A stretch of 64,000 nucleotides of DNA from assembly GCF_028583545.1 (NCBI RefSeq), contig NZ_CP087106.1:2712501-2776500 (forward strand), in the 5' to 3' direction. Shown piece by piece: positions 38,821 to 47,257 of the stretch. The position numbers and the translations under genes are program-made. Every line of letters begins with the position of its first letter. Position 1 is the stretch's first letter. The notes below the pieces were generated by a model. That model made no database searches. It had not been told where the DNA came from and saw only the letters and a list, made by a program, of their open reading frames with translations. This DNA comes from Methylobacterium sp. NMS14P (GTDB lineage: Bacteria > Pseudomonadota > Alphaproteobacteria > Rhizobiales > Beijerinckiaceae).

Positions 38821-40197
38821 TCACGCCTTCCCGCGCCGCGCCTTCTCGGCCTGCAGCGCCGCGCGCTTCTCCCTGGCCCAGCCCGGCTTCACCGCCTGCC
38901 GGCCCCGGGCCACCGCCATGGCGTCCGCCGGCACGTCGTCGGTGATCACCGAGCCCGAGGCGACGTAGGCGCCCTCCCCCACCGAGACGGGGGCGACCAG
39001 GGCCGAGTTCGAGCCGATGAACGCGCCCGCGCCGATCGAGGTCCGGTGCTTCAGCACGCCGTCGTAATTGCAGGTGATCGTGCCGGCGCCGATATTGGCC
39101 TTGGCGCCGACCTCCGCGTCGCCGAGATAGGTGAGGTGCGCGGCCTTGGCGCCCGCGCCCATCCGCGCGTTCTTCAGCTCGACGAAATTGCCGAGTTCCG
39201 CGCCGGCCTCCAGCACGGCGTGGCCGCGCAGCCGCACGAACGGGCCGATCTTCACGCCCGGCTCCAGGCTGGTCTCGGTGAGATGCGCGAAGGCCCGCAC
39301 GGTGCAGCCCTCCGCGACCCGCACGCCGGGGCCGAACACCACGTTGGGTTCCACGATCACGTCGCGTCCCAGCACCGTGTCGTGGCTGAGGAACACCGTC
39401 TCGGGGGCGATCAGCGTGGCGCCGCCCAGCATGGCGCTGCGGCGCAGCTGCGCCTGGATCGCGGCCTCCGCCACGCTGAGCTGCACCCGGTCGTTGACGC
39501 CCTGCGCCTCGGCCTCGTCCACCGGCACGACCGTGACCGGCAGGCCGTCCGCGACCGCCAGCGCCACCGCGTCGGGCAGGTAGTACTCGCCGGCGGCGTT
39601 GTCGTTGCCGATGCGGGCGAGCAGCGCCAGGGCGTGCCGTCCGGACAGCGCCATCAGCCCGGCATTGCACAGGGTCACGGCCCGCTCGGCCGCGCTGGCG
39701 TCCTTCTCCTCGCGGATCGCGAGGACGCGTTCGCCCTCGGTCAGCACCCGTCCGTAGCCGGAGGGCGTCGCCGTCTCGAAGGCCAGCACGGCCACCGCGG
39801 CGCCGTCGGCCAGCGGCGCGCGGAGGCGCAGGAAGGTGTCGGCCGAGACGAGAGGCGTGTCGCCGAAGGCGATCACCACGTCGTCGTCGGGGTCGGCCAG
39901 GATCTCCCGGGCGGCCAGCACCGCGTGGGCGGTGCCGAGGCGCTCGGCCTGCGGGAAGACTCGGGCGCCGGGGGCCGCGCGCGCGATCTCGGCGGCGACG
40001 TCGTCGCGGCCGGGCTCGGCCACCACGGCGATCCGGCCCGCGCCCGCCGCCTGCACGGCGGCCAGGACGTGGCCGAGCATGCTGCGGCCGGCGATCCGGT
40101 GCAGCACCTTCGGCAGGTCCGAGCGCATCCGCGTGCCCTTCCCGGCCGCGAGCACGATGGCGGTGAGGCTGCGCGAAGGCGTTCCGGTCGGGGTCAT
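38821..40197 (-). CDS. glmU: bifunctional GlcN-1-P acetyltransferase / GlcNAc-1-P uridyltransferase
   Basis: A 458-aa protein. The N-terminal nucleotidyltransferase has LAAGKGTRMRSDLPKVLH at about 15-32. After a linker helix, the C-terminal left-handed beta-helix (about 255-455) contains hexapeptide repeats, FVELKNARMG, HLTYLGDAEVG and NYDG near the acetyl-CoA site. It makes UDP-GlcNAc together with GlmS, encoded just downstream. The start MTPTGTPS was chosen by distance to the pyrophosphorylase motif. Confidence 0.96.
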   Translation of the reverse strand: MTPTGTPSRSLTAIVLAAGKGTRMRSDLPKVLHRIAGRSMLGHVLAAVQAAGAGRIAVVAEPGRDDVAAEIARAAPGARVFPQAERLGTAHAVLAAREILADPDDDVVIAFGDTPLVSADTFLRLRAPLADGAAVAVLAFETATPSGYGRVLTEGERVLAIREEKDASAAERAVTLCNAGLMALSGRHALALLARIGNDNAAGEYYLPDAVALAVADGLPVTVVPVDEAEAQGVNDRVQLSVAEAAIQAQLRRSAMLGGATLIAPETVFLSHDTVLGRDVIVEPNVVFGPGVRVAEGCTVRAFAHLTETSLEPGVKIGPFVRLRGHAVLEAGAELGNFVELKNARMGAGAKAAHLTYLGDAEVGAKANIGAGTITCNYDGVLKHRTSIGAGAFIGSNSALVAPVSVGEGAYVASGSVITDDVPADAMAVARGRQAVKPGWAREKRAALQAEKARRGKA

Positions 40198-40272
40198 CGC
40201 AGGTCCAGGCGTCGATCGAGGGCCACGACGGATGGGCCGGACGGGCGCCCGGCGCAACCCCGTCCGGGCCGA

Positions 40273-41847
40273 TCAGCGCAGCGCGAGGGCGACGTGCTGG
40301 CTGGAGCCGTGGGCGAAGCGCTCCCGGCGGCGCTCGATCGAGCTCGGGATCCGCAGGGACTCCCGGTACTTCGCCACCGTGCGCCGGGCGATGTCGACGC
40401 CCTCCCCGCGCAGCTTCTGCACCAGCGCGTCGTCGGACAGCACGTCGTCCGGCGTCTCGCCGTCGACGAGCTGCTTGATGCGGTGGCGCACCGCCTCGGA
40501 GGAGTGTGCGGCGGCGCCGGCCGCCCCTGGGATCGCCGCGGTGAAGAAGTACTTCATCTCCAGGGTCCCGCGGCTCGTGCCGATGGCCTTGTTGGAGGTG
40601 ACCCGCGAGACGGTCGATTCGTGCATGCCGATCGCCTCGGCCACGGTCTTGAGGTTCAGCGGCCGCAGGTGGGTGACGCCGTGGACGAAGAACCCGTCCT
40701 GCTGGCGGACGATCTCGGTGGCGACCTTCAGGATGGTGCGGGCGCGCTGCTCCAGCGAGCGGGTCAGCCAGTTGGCGTTCTGCAGCGCCTCCGACAGGAA
40801 GGCCTTGTCGCCCTCCGCGGCGGCGTTGCGCGAGACGCGGGCGTAGTAGCTCTGGTTCACCAGGACCCGGGGCAGCGCCTCGCTGTTCAGCTCGACCAGC
40901 CAGGAGCCGTCCGGCGCGGCGCGCACGAACACGTCCGGGACCAGGACCTCGACGGCGCTCGACCCGAAGGCCCGGCCGGGCTTCGGATCCAGGCGGCGGA
41001 TCTCGCCCAGCATGTCGACGAGGTCCTCGTCGTCGACGCCGCAGAGCCGGCGCAGGGCGGCGAAATCGCGCTTGGCCACGAGGTCCAGCCGCGAGACCAG
41101 CGCCTGCATCGCCGGGTCGAACCGGTCGCGCTCGCGCAGCTGGATCGCGAGGCACTCGGCGAGGTCGCGGGCTGCGATCCCGGGCGGGTCGAAGGTCTGG
41201 ACCAGCGCCAGCATCCGGCCGACGAGGGCCGGGTCGGCGCCGAGACGCTCGGCCACGCCCTCAACCGACTCGCGCAGGTAGCCGGCCTCGTCGACGGCGT
41301 CGATCAGGAAGCCGCCGATCAACCGCTCGGCCGGATCCCGGGTCGCGAGATCGAGCTGGCCCGCGAGGTGCTCGCGCAGCGAGGTCTCGGCCGTGAGGGT
41401 CGCCTCGAAATCGGGCGCCTCGGCATCGAAGCTGCCGCCGGTGCTGCCGTAGGGCGGCGGCGTCAGCGAGAGCATGTCGCCGCCGCCCGCCTCGCGCGCC
41501 TGGACGGGGATCTCGTCGGGGAAGACGTTGTCGAGGCGCGTGTCGAAGTCGCTCTCGATCTCGCCGCGGCTCGGATTGAGATCGGCCGAGAGCCACGATT
41601 CGGGCTCCGGTGCCTCGAAGCCGTCCGCCCCGGCCTCGTCGGCGTGATGGCCCGCTTCGGCGACCTCGCCCGGGCCCGGCAGCTCCGGCTCGGCGCGCTC
41701 GAGCAGCGGGTTGCGCTCCAGCTCGGCCTCGACGTAGGCCGAGAGATCGAGGTGCGAGAGTTGGAGAAGCTTGATCGCCTGGAGGAGCTGCGGCGTCATC
41801 ACCAGGGCCTGGCCCTGACGCACTTCCAGCCGTTGCACCAAACTCAT
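40273..41847 (-). CDS. rpoN: RNA polymerase sigma-54 factor
   Basis: A 524-aa sigma-54. The Gln/Leu-rich region I MTPQLLQAIKLLQLSHLDL binds activators. An acidic region II (about 60-130) follows, then the core-binding domain, an HTH (about 400-430) and the RpoN box ARRTVAKYRE near residue 495. It directs transcription from -24/-12 promoters with AAA+ activators (nitrogen, C4-dicarboxylate and others). The usual lptB/hpf neighbours are absent in this direction; glmU lies 75 bp downstream on the same strand. Confidence 0.96.
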   Translation of the reverse strand: MSLVQRLEVRQGQALVMTPQLLQAIKLLQLSHLDLSAYVEAELERNPLLERAEPELPGPGEVAEAGHHADEAGADGFEAPEPESWLSADLNPSRGEIESDFDTRLDNVFPDEIPVQAREAGGGDMLSLTPPPYGSTGGSFDAEAPDFEATLTAETSLREHLAGQLDLATRDPAERLIGGFLIDAVDEAGYLRESVEGVAERLGADPALVGRMLALVQTFDPPGIAARDLAECLAIQLRERDRFDPAMQALVSRLDLVAKRDFAALRRLCGVDDEDLVDMLGEIRRLDPKPGRAFGSSAVEVLVPDVFVRAAPDGSWLVELNSEALPRVLVNQSYYARVSRNAAAEGDKAFLSEALQNANWLTRSLEQRARTILKVATEIVRQQDGFFVHGVTHLRPLNLKTVAEAIGMHESTVSRVTSNKAIGTSRGTLEMKYFFTAAIPGAAGAAAHSSEAVRHRIKQLVDGETPDDVLSDDALVQKLRGEGVDIARRTVAKYRESLRIPSSIERRRERFAHGSSQHVALALR

Positions 41848-42273
41848 GCGAGGCCCCGATGCCCTTCCGGCGCGGTTCGCCAGCCGGAGCCACGCTGCTC
41901 ACGGCATGGTTCTTGCTTGCTCCGTCGTGCTTTCTCTAGCCCGATCCGTCCCGCGCGTCAAAGCGCGACCGCGCACGCGGATGTTGGCAAGTGCACGGAG
42001 CTGCCGCGTCCGTGGCGCACCGGCCACAACCCGATCCGCCGCCCGGCAGTCTGAAGGCAGATCTTAAAGGAAGGTTTGCGCATTCGTCCGCGCGCGTTTG
42101 CCAGGACATCCGAAAATCGCCGGCATTGCTTTGTCTGGTTGCAGACCCTTCCCCCGCTAGATGCAATATCCGCTCGCAATTGCGTTTTTATCCGAGCATG
42201 GCTCGGGGGTGCGCCTCGGTTCCCGCACTCGAGCCGAAGCGCGGATGTCGATTTCTGCGTACGCGTTTGCCGA
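41848..42273. other. 426-bp divergent region between rpoN and the Crp/Fnr gene
   Basis: No gene is seen. It contains a perfect palindrome CGCAATTGCG at 42175-42184 within AT-richer DNA (GATGCAATATCC, TTTTTATCC) about 90 bp before the Crp-type gene, a possible operator or promoter. The rpoN side carries TTGCTTGCTCC but no clear consensus promoter. Confidence 0.35.
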
Positions 42274-42993
42274 ATGCCGCATCAGAACCGCCTTCTGGCT
42301 GCCCTATCCGAGGCGGATGGCGCGCTGCTCCGGCCTCACCTCGAGGCGATCGACCTTCCCCTCGGCAAGGTGCTCGTCGAGCCGGCCGCCACGATTCCGC
42401 ACGCGGTCTTCGTCGACACCGGCCTGTGCTCCGTGGTGTCGACCCTGGCCGAGGGCGGCCGCATCGAGATCGGGCTGTTCGGACGCGACGGCATGGCCGC
42501 GCCGGCGCTGCTGCTCGGAACCGACACGATTCCGTACCAGATCTTCATGCAGGTCGCCGGTCGGGGGCGCCGGATCTCCGTCCCGGCCCTGCGCGACGCC
42601 CTGAGATCCAGCCCGTCGCTGCGCAACCTGCTGCTGCGCTACGTCCAGACCTTCCTGGTCCAGGTTGCCCAGACCGCGATCGCCAACGCGGGCGCGCCCG
42701 CCGAGGAACGGCTCGCGCGGTGGCTCCTCATGTACCACGACCGGCAGGACGGGGACGATCTGTCGGTGACGCACGAGTTCCTGTCGATCATGCTCGGCGT
42801 GCGCCGCCCGACCGTCACGGTCGCGATCCACACCCTCGAGGGCGCCGGCCTGATCCGGGCCCGGCGCGGCCGGATCCGGGTCCTGAGCCGCATCCGCCTG
42901 GAGGAGGCCGCCGGCCAGACCTACGGTCCGGCCGAGGCCGAGTACGAGCGCCTGATCGGCCCGCTGCGGCGCCCTCAGAGCACGCTGTCGTAG
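42274..42993 (+). CDS. Crp/Fnr family transcriptional regulator
   Basis: A 239-aa protein: N-terminal cyclic-nucleotide-binding-like beta roll (about 15-120), a dimer helix (about 125-150) and a C-terminal winged HTH with VTHEFLSIMLGVRRPTVTVAI. No N-terminal Cys cluster for Fe-S (so not FNR itself) and no haem ligand motif is evident. The start MPHQNRLL fits the family N-terminus, although the frame extends 66 codons upstream. Its 3' end overlaps that of the convergent DUF6894 gene by 19 bp. Confidence 0.85.
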   Translation: MPHQNRLLAALSEADGALLRPHLEAIDLPLGKVLVEPAATIPHAVFVDTGLCSVVSTLAEGGRIEIGLFGRDGMAAPALLLGTDTIPYQIFMQVAGRGRRISVPALRDALRSSPSLRNLLLRYVQTFLVQVAQTAIANAGAPAEERLARWLLMYHDRQDGDDLSVTHEFLSIMLGVRRPTVTVAIHTLEGAGLIRARRGRIRVLSRIRLEEAAGQTYGPAEAEYERLIGPLRRPQSTLS

Positions 42994-43208
42994 GGCACTT
43001 CGGCGACCACGGCGCCGGCCTCGTCGGTGATCACGAAGGTGTCCGCGCGCCAGCCGCGCGGCGTGCCGTAGACGTGCGGCAGGCGCCGCATGTCGCGCAG
43101 GATGTCGTGGGCAAGGCACTCGGCCGCGGTCCGGTCGGGCAGCTCGTCGCCCTCCTGATCGGCGATCAGCGTGCCGCGCCGCCGGACGTTGAGGAAGAAG
43201 CGGGGCAG
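42975..43208 (-). CDS. DUF6894-type small protein, apparent CTG start
   Basis: About 77 aa. LPRFFLNVRRRGTLIADQEG followed by DELPDRTAAECLAHDILRDM matches the DUF6894 pattern (aromatic strand, D-x-EG-x-E, helix), a family common in Methylobacterium and of unknown function. No in-frame ATG, GTG or TTG lies near the conserved beginning. CTG at 43208 does, with AAGGGG about 8 nt upstream. The next in-frame ATG is 45 codons up at 43343 and would add Arg/Pro-rich sequence. The 3' end overlaps the Crp-type gene. Confidence 0.6.
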   Translation of the reverse strand: MPRFFLNVRRRGTLIADQEGDELPDRTAAECLAHDILRDMRRLPHVYGTPRGWRADTFVITDEAGAVVAEVPYDSVL

Positions 43209-43700
43209 GTCACATCCCCTTGCAGGATCGGCCAGCGGGTCCCTCGGCGCGACGGCGCGGTGCCCGTCCGTCAGAGACAGAGTGCGTCCCCTCCGGGAAC
43301 GGTGTCGCAGGCCCGGACGGGGTGGCGGATCGGCGTGAACCACGCCGCGGGGGAACCGGCCGTCTCGCGTCCCGCCGGGAAGGGCAGCGTGCGCGAGGAC
43401 GGCCGCGGCATCTTGCGCGCCGACGCGTACCGGTCGGACCGCACCGGCCCTATCGTACTTTCGTGCGGAGGATCCGGCGACCCGAAAGGTGTCCGGCGCG
43501 CCCGCGGCTTATGTCCACACTCATACATTTTTCGACGCGCGGCCGGATCGCGGCCCGGAGAACCGCGTTCTCTGCGCGGTCGCCGCGACGCGAGGATCGG
43601 GCGCCCCGTCGCGCGAGGCCATGCCGGTGCCCACACACAGGTTAACGACATCGCACAGGCCGCGGCGCACGCTCACTATCTGGCCGTGAGGTTCTGCGCC
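43209..43700. other. 492-bp region between two divergent DUF6894 genes
   Basis: Open frames on both strands are Arg-rich shadows without family features. The stretch TCATACATTTTTCGAC at about 43520-43535 is AT-rich and might belong to a promoter. Nothing else is supported. Confidence 0.35.
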
Positions 43701-43967
43701 GTGCGCTACTTCACCGATTTCATCGACGACCGCGGTCTGTCCCTCGACGAGGAGGGGCTGCCCTTCGCCGATCTCCACACGGCCTGTCTGTCGGCGGCCG
43801 AGGCCCTGATCGAGGCCGTGCATGACCGGCTCCGTGTCCGGACGGACCGGCCGGCCCCCGGAGATGCCGGACTGGTGCTGGAGACGCGGGTCCGGGACGC
43901 GGCCGGCAGCACCGTCTTCCGCGCCCGCCTCACCCTCGACCTGGATTGGTACCCCTCCGACAGCTGA
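43701..43967 (+). CDS. DUF6894-type small protein
   Basis: 88 aa from GTG at 43701: VRYFTDFIDDRGLSLDEEG followed by a helix (LHTACLSAAEALIEAVHD) and a C-terminal strand pair (LVLETRVRDAAGSTVFRARLTL). It shares the aromatic first strand and the D-x-EG-x-x-x-A-D pattern with the gene at 42975. A GTG five codons earlier (43686) is possible, but GAGG lies 9 nt before 43701. Function unknown; the family is expanded in Methylobacterium. Confidence 0.65.
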   Translation: MRYFTDFIDDRGLSLDEEGLPFADLHTACLSAAEALIEAVHDRLRVRTDRPAPGDAGLVLETRVRDAAGSTVFRARLTLDLDWYPSDS

Positions 43968-43976
43968 GCGCGGGCC

Positions 43977-44360
43977 CTACCAGCCGCAATTCGGGATCGG
44001 CGGCTGCGCCTTGGCCATCGCCGACTTCTCGATCGGCACCATCGCGCCCCAGGCGTATTTCTGGGCGTGGGGCGTGACGTTGGCGAAGAGGCAGCCGAGC
44101 TGAAAGTGGGTCGCGCCCATCTCGCCCGCGAAGCCCATGCAGTCCAGGAAGGTCCAGGTCTTGGGCACCGGGGTCATGGACCGCCAGCGCGGCATAGCCA
44201 CCGGCGAGCAGACCTTGATCACCCCTGTGCCGTCATCGGCGTTCAGCGCGTCGCCCGGGCTCTGCGCCGCGCCGGGCCGCACGGCGAGCCCGAGCAGGAG
44301 GGCCGCCGCGAGGGCCGCCGCGCGGGCTGGTCGGTAGGGGATCAGGGCGTGTCGGCTCAT
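43977..44360 (-). CDS. small secreted cysteine-containing protein, unknown function
   Basis: A 127-aa protein. A Sec signal peptide (about 1-33, ARAAALAAALLLGLAVRPGAAQ) precedes a mature domain with four Cys (VCSP, DCMG, GCLF, NCGW) and a conserved-looking C-terminal PPIPNCGW. It may be disulfide-bonded in the periplasm. The gene follows the small membrane-protein gene at 44365 with a 4-bp gap, and both follow opgG on the same strand. No family is recognised. Confidence 0.65.
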   Translation of the reverse strand: MSRHALIPYRPARAAALAAALLLGLAVRPGAAQSPGDALNADDGTGVIKVCSPVAMPRWRSMTPVPKTWTFLDCMGFAGEMGATHFQLGCLFANVTPHAQKYAWGAMVPIEKSAMAKAQPPIPNCGW

Positions 44361-44364
44361 CGGG

Positions 44365-44595
44365 TCAGCGCATCGTCCACCACAGGGCCGCGAGGATCGC
44401 GAAGCCGATGATGTTGTAGAGGATCGCCCAGATCCAGACACCCAGGACGGCGCGGCTCGGCTGCCGCGGCCGCGACCGGCCGGGCCGCAGGCGGTTCCGG
44501 TCCTCCGGCGTCGGCCAGATCGCCGCCCGGGGAGCCTTGAGGAGCCGCGTCAGCGCCTCCGGCAGGTGCGGGCCGTGCGGTGTCTCGCCGGTCAT
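44365..44595 (-). CDS. small single-pass membrane protein, unknown function
   Basis: A 76-aa protein: a polar, Pro/Arg-rich N-terminal half and a C-terminal membrane helix (about 50-72, VLGVWIWAILYNIIGFAILAAL). It probably is anchored with its N-terminus in the cytoplasm. It lies 75 bp after opgG and 4 bp before the secreted-protein gene, suggesting an operon. The start MTGETPHG was chosen over an ATG 21 codons up, which would add Arg-rich sequence. No family is recognised. Confidence 0.6.
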   Translation of the reverse strand: MTGETPHGPHLPEALTRLLKAPRAAIWPTPEDRNRLRPGRSRPRQPSRAVLGVWIWAILYNIIGFAILAALWWTMR

Positions 44596-44670
44596 GCGGT
44601 CTCCGATGCGACGATGGGTCCTTCCGGGGCGGAGCCGCCCGGGGCCGGACCTGTACACGGCGCCCGCCGC

Positions 44671-46260
44671 TCACAGCACCGTGCCGGGTGCCTGCGGGTA
44701 GTACTGGTAGGTCCAGGTCTCGGAGAGCAGCCGGTCCCCGGATCGCAGCTGCAGGCGCATCTCCACCGGATCCGGACCCTCGGCGTAGACCTTGAGAAAG
44801 ACCCGCCAGGGGCTCGGCTTGCCGTAGGGCGCCCAGGTGGCGCCGACTTCCTCGACGCTGCCGCGCGACAGGGTGAGCGCGACCGTGGCCTTCTCGGGAT
44901 CGAGGCCCGACAGGGCCGCGCCCTCGAATTCCAGCACGAACTGCCGCACGAGGTTGGCCCGGCCCGGGCGCCTGTCGGCATCCGCGAGCCACGCGGCCTT
45001 GGTGGCCCGGGTCGCGACGCACCGGGCGAGGTCGGTGGCGACCGGTTCCTTGACGGTCCAGCGCAGCCGGTACGCGAAGCTGCGGTCGGTTCCGGCCTGC
45101 GGCGCGTCGTCCGGCACCCAGAGGGCGACGATGTTGTCGTCGGTCTCCTGGTGGGTCGGGATCTCCACGAGCTGGACGCTGCCGCGGCCCCAGTCGCCCT
45201 CCGGCTCGACCCAGATGTCGGGCCGGTTCTCCTCGAAGCCGTCGTCGATGTAGTTCTCGTACGCGCGGTCGCGCTGGAGCAGGCCGAACCCCTTCGGCGA
45301 CCGGTCCGCGAAGGCGCTGACGCTGAGGCGGGGCGGGTTGTTGAGCGGCCGCCAGATCAGCTCGCCGGCCCCGGTCTGCATCAACAGGCCGTCGGAATCG
45401 TGCACCTCGGGCCGCCAGTCGCTCGCGAGGAAGCGGCTCGCGCCCTCCGAGTACCAGAGCATCGAGGTGAGGGGCGCCATGCCGAAGCGCTCGACCGCCT
45501 TGCGCATGTAGACCGTGCAGGCGACGTCGATGACGACGTGCGGCTCCTTCCGCGCGACGAACCGGTAGGCGCCGGTGAGGCTCCGGCCCTCGAGGAGCGC
45601 CAGCACGGTCACGGCGCCGTCCGCGGCCGGGCTCACGTAGAAGCGGGTGAAGACCGGGAATTCCTCGGTCTTGCCGGGCCCGGGCGCCGTGTCGATCGCG
45701 ATGCCCCGGGCCGAGGCGCCGTACTGCGCCCCGTCGCCGGCGGCGCGGAAATAGGAGGCGCCCAGGAAGGCCAGCCAGTCGCCGTCGTCGCCCGGCTGGC
45801 CGGCGGGCGCCTTCTGGAACCGGAATCCCGCGAAGCCCGCCCCGTCCGGGACGTCCTGGGCCGGATTGCCGGGCGGGTAGGTGAACAGGTCGTGGCTGTA
45901 GAGCACCTCGCGGGCCTGCCCGCCCTCGAGGGCGTAGACCTTCACGGGGTGGCGGAAGAAGTTGCCGAGGTGGAAGAAGGTTACCGGGTACGGGCTGTCG
46001 GCGAACAGGGCGTGGCCCGGCGGGTAGCGGATCTCCTGGAGCGGCCCGTAGGTCAGGGCGTCGAGGGCCGCCGAGGCGGGGGCCTCCGGCGGCGGCGCGT
46101 AGGGCCGGTCCCGCAGCGTCCGGGCGAGGTCCTTCAGCCGGTCGAGATCCATGGGCTCGGGCGGCGCCAGGCGCGGCCCGCCGCCGGCGGCCCGGGCGAG
46201 GCCGGGATACGGCGCGAGGGCCAGGAGCCCGATGGCGGTCAGGACGCGGCGCGTGATCAA
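44671..46260 (-). CDS. opgG: periplasmic glucan biosynthesis protein OpgG/MdoG
   Basis: 529 aa from a TTG start. The N-terminus LITRRVLTAIGLLALAPYPGLARA has a twin Arg and a hydrophobic core, so a Tat-type signal as in OpgD is likely. The body is the MdoG fold, with PYPVTFFHLGNFF, PLTSMLWYSEG, SDGLLMQTGAGE and RPDIWVEPEGDWGRG. It shapes osmoregulated periplasmic glucans (branching or backbone trimming). No opgH glycosyltransferase is in the window. The start was set at TTG because ATG at 46332 would bury the signal peptide 24 residues in. Confidence 0.88.
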   Translation of the reverse strand: MITRRVLTAIGLLALAPYPGLARAAGGGPRLAPPEPMDLDRLKDLARTLRDRPYAPPPEAPASAALDALTYGPLQEIRYPPGHALFADSPYPVTFFHLGNFFRHPVKVYALEGGQAREVLYSHDLFTYPPGNPAQDVPDGAGFAGFRFQKAPAGQPGDDGDWLAFLGASYFRAAGDGAQYGASARGIAIDTAPGPGKTEEFPVFTRFYVSPAADGAVTVLALLEGRSLTGAYRFVARKEPHVVIDVACTVYMRKAVERFGMAPLTSMLWYSEGASRFLASDWRPEVHDSDGLLMQTGAGELIWRPLNNPPRLSVSAFADRSPKGFGLLQRDRAYENYIDDGFEENRPDIWVEPEGDWGRGSVQLVEIPTHQETDDNIVALWVPDDAPQAGTDRSFAYRLRWTVKEPVATDLARCVATRATKAAWLADADRRPGRANLVRQFVLEFEGAALSGLDPEKATVALTLSRGSVEEVGATWAPYGKPSPWRVFLKVYAEGPDPVEMRLQLRSGDRLLSETWTYQYYPQAPGTVL

Positions 46261-46348
46261 GCTGGAACCCCCGGATTCGGCCGGGCCCCGCGGCCCGCGC
46301 CGCCCTCTAGCCACGCCGGCGCGGCGGCGCAATTTCCCGACCCGCGGC

Positions 46349-47014
46349 TCAGCTCCGCGGACCGCAGCTGCCGGTGCTGCCGTCGGTCGTCCAGAGGTTG
46401 GCGCCGCCCCCCGGCGGGCACTGCCCCGGCAGCGCCAGGGTGATCAGCTTCGCGAAGGTGTTGGACTCGTCCTCGCCGTAGCCGATCTCGCCGACCATGC
46501 GGCCGGTCCTGTCGAACAGCGCCACGGTGGCGGAATGCTCCATCGTGTAGTCGCCGTCCTTGGTCGGCACGCGCTTGTAGGCGACGTGGTAGGCGTCGGC
46601 CATGCGGGCGACCTGCTGCGGCGTGCCGACGAAGCCGCGGATCCGCGGATCGAACGAGGCCAGGTACGCCCGCAGGGTGTCGGGCGTGTCGCGCTCCGGG
46701 TCGAGGGTGACGAAGACGACGTTGAGGCGGTCCGCGTCGCGGCCCATCCGGCCGAGGGCCGACGCCAGGGTCGCGAGCGTCGTCGGGCAGACGTCCGGGC
46801 AGTGGGTGAAGCCGAAGAACAGGACGGACGGCTTGCCGCGGAGATCGGCCTGGGTCACCGGGCGGCCGTCGAGATCCGCCATCGTGAACGGGCCGCCGAC
46901 CTTCCGGGAATGGCTGAAGGGCGAGCCCTGCTGGAGGACGATCGCCCCGGTGCCGGTGGCGACCACGGCGACGAGGGCGGCGGAGGCGATGAGGGCGAGA
47001 GGGCTCGGTGCCAT
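46349..47014 (-). CDS. SCO1/SenC family copper chaperone/thiol protein
   Basis: A 221-aa protein: N-terminal membrane anchor (about 7-29) and a thioredoxin-fold domain with copper-binding Cys72 and Cys76 (HCPDVCP) and His160 (MEHSA). It assists assembly of the CuA centre of cytochrome oxidase or works as a thiol reductase in the periplasm. No oxidase genes are adjacent. The C-terminal tail (QCPPGGG ... GSCGP) adds two more Cys, unusual for SCO and perhaps a disulfide. It is upstream of opgG on the same strand with an 88-bp gap. Confidence 0.9.
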   Translation of the reverse strand: MAPSPLALIASAALVAVVATGTGAIVLQQGSPFSHSRKVGGPFTMADLDGRPVTQADLRGKPSVLFFGFTHCPDVCPTTLATLASALGRMGRDADRLNVVFVTLDPERDTPDTLRAYLASFDPRIRGFVGTPQQVARMADAYHVAYKRVPTKDGDYTMEHSATVALFDRTGRMVGEIGYGEDESNTFAKLITLALPGQCPPGGGANLWTTDGSTGSCGPRS

Positions 47015-47257
47015 GCTGTGACCTGCGACGGCGCCTCGGGGCGGCCGGTATCGATGCCGCCAATATGGGGTCCGTGTCGACAGGCGTGAGGCCGCGGCGC
47101 CCCGTGCGGGGCCGGACCAGGAGAGGAGACGACGTCAGGAACACGCCCGGGAGAGGCCGGTTGGCCAGGATACGGGCGCTCGCGCCATCCGGCGCCGGGA
47201 TACCCGGGCCGCGCGCCCGATCGTCCCCTCCGCGACCGTGCACGGGAGCCGCCCCAG

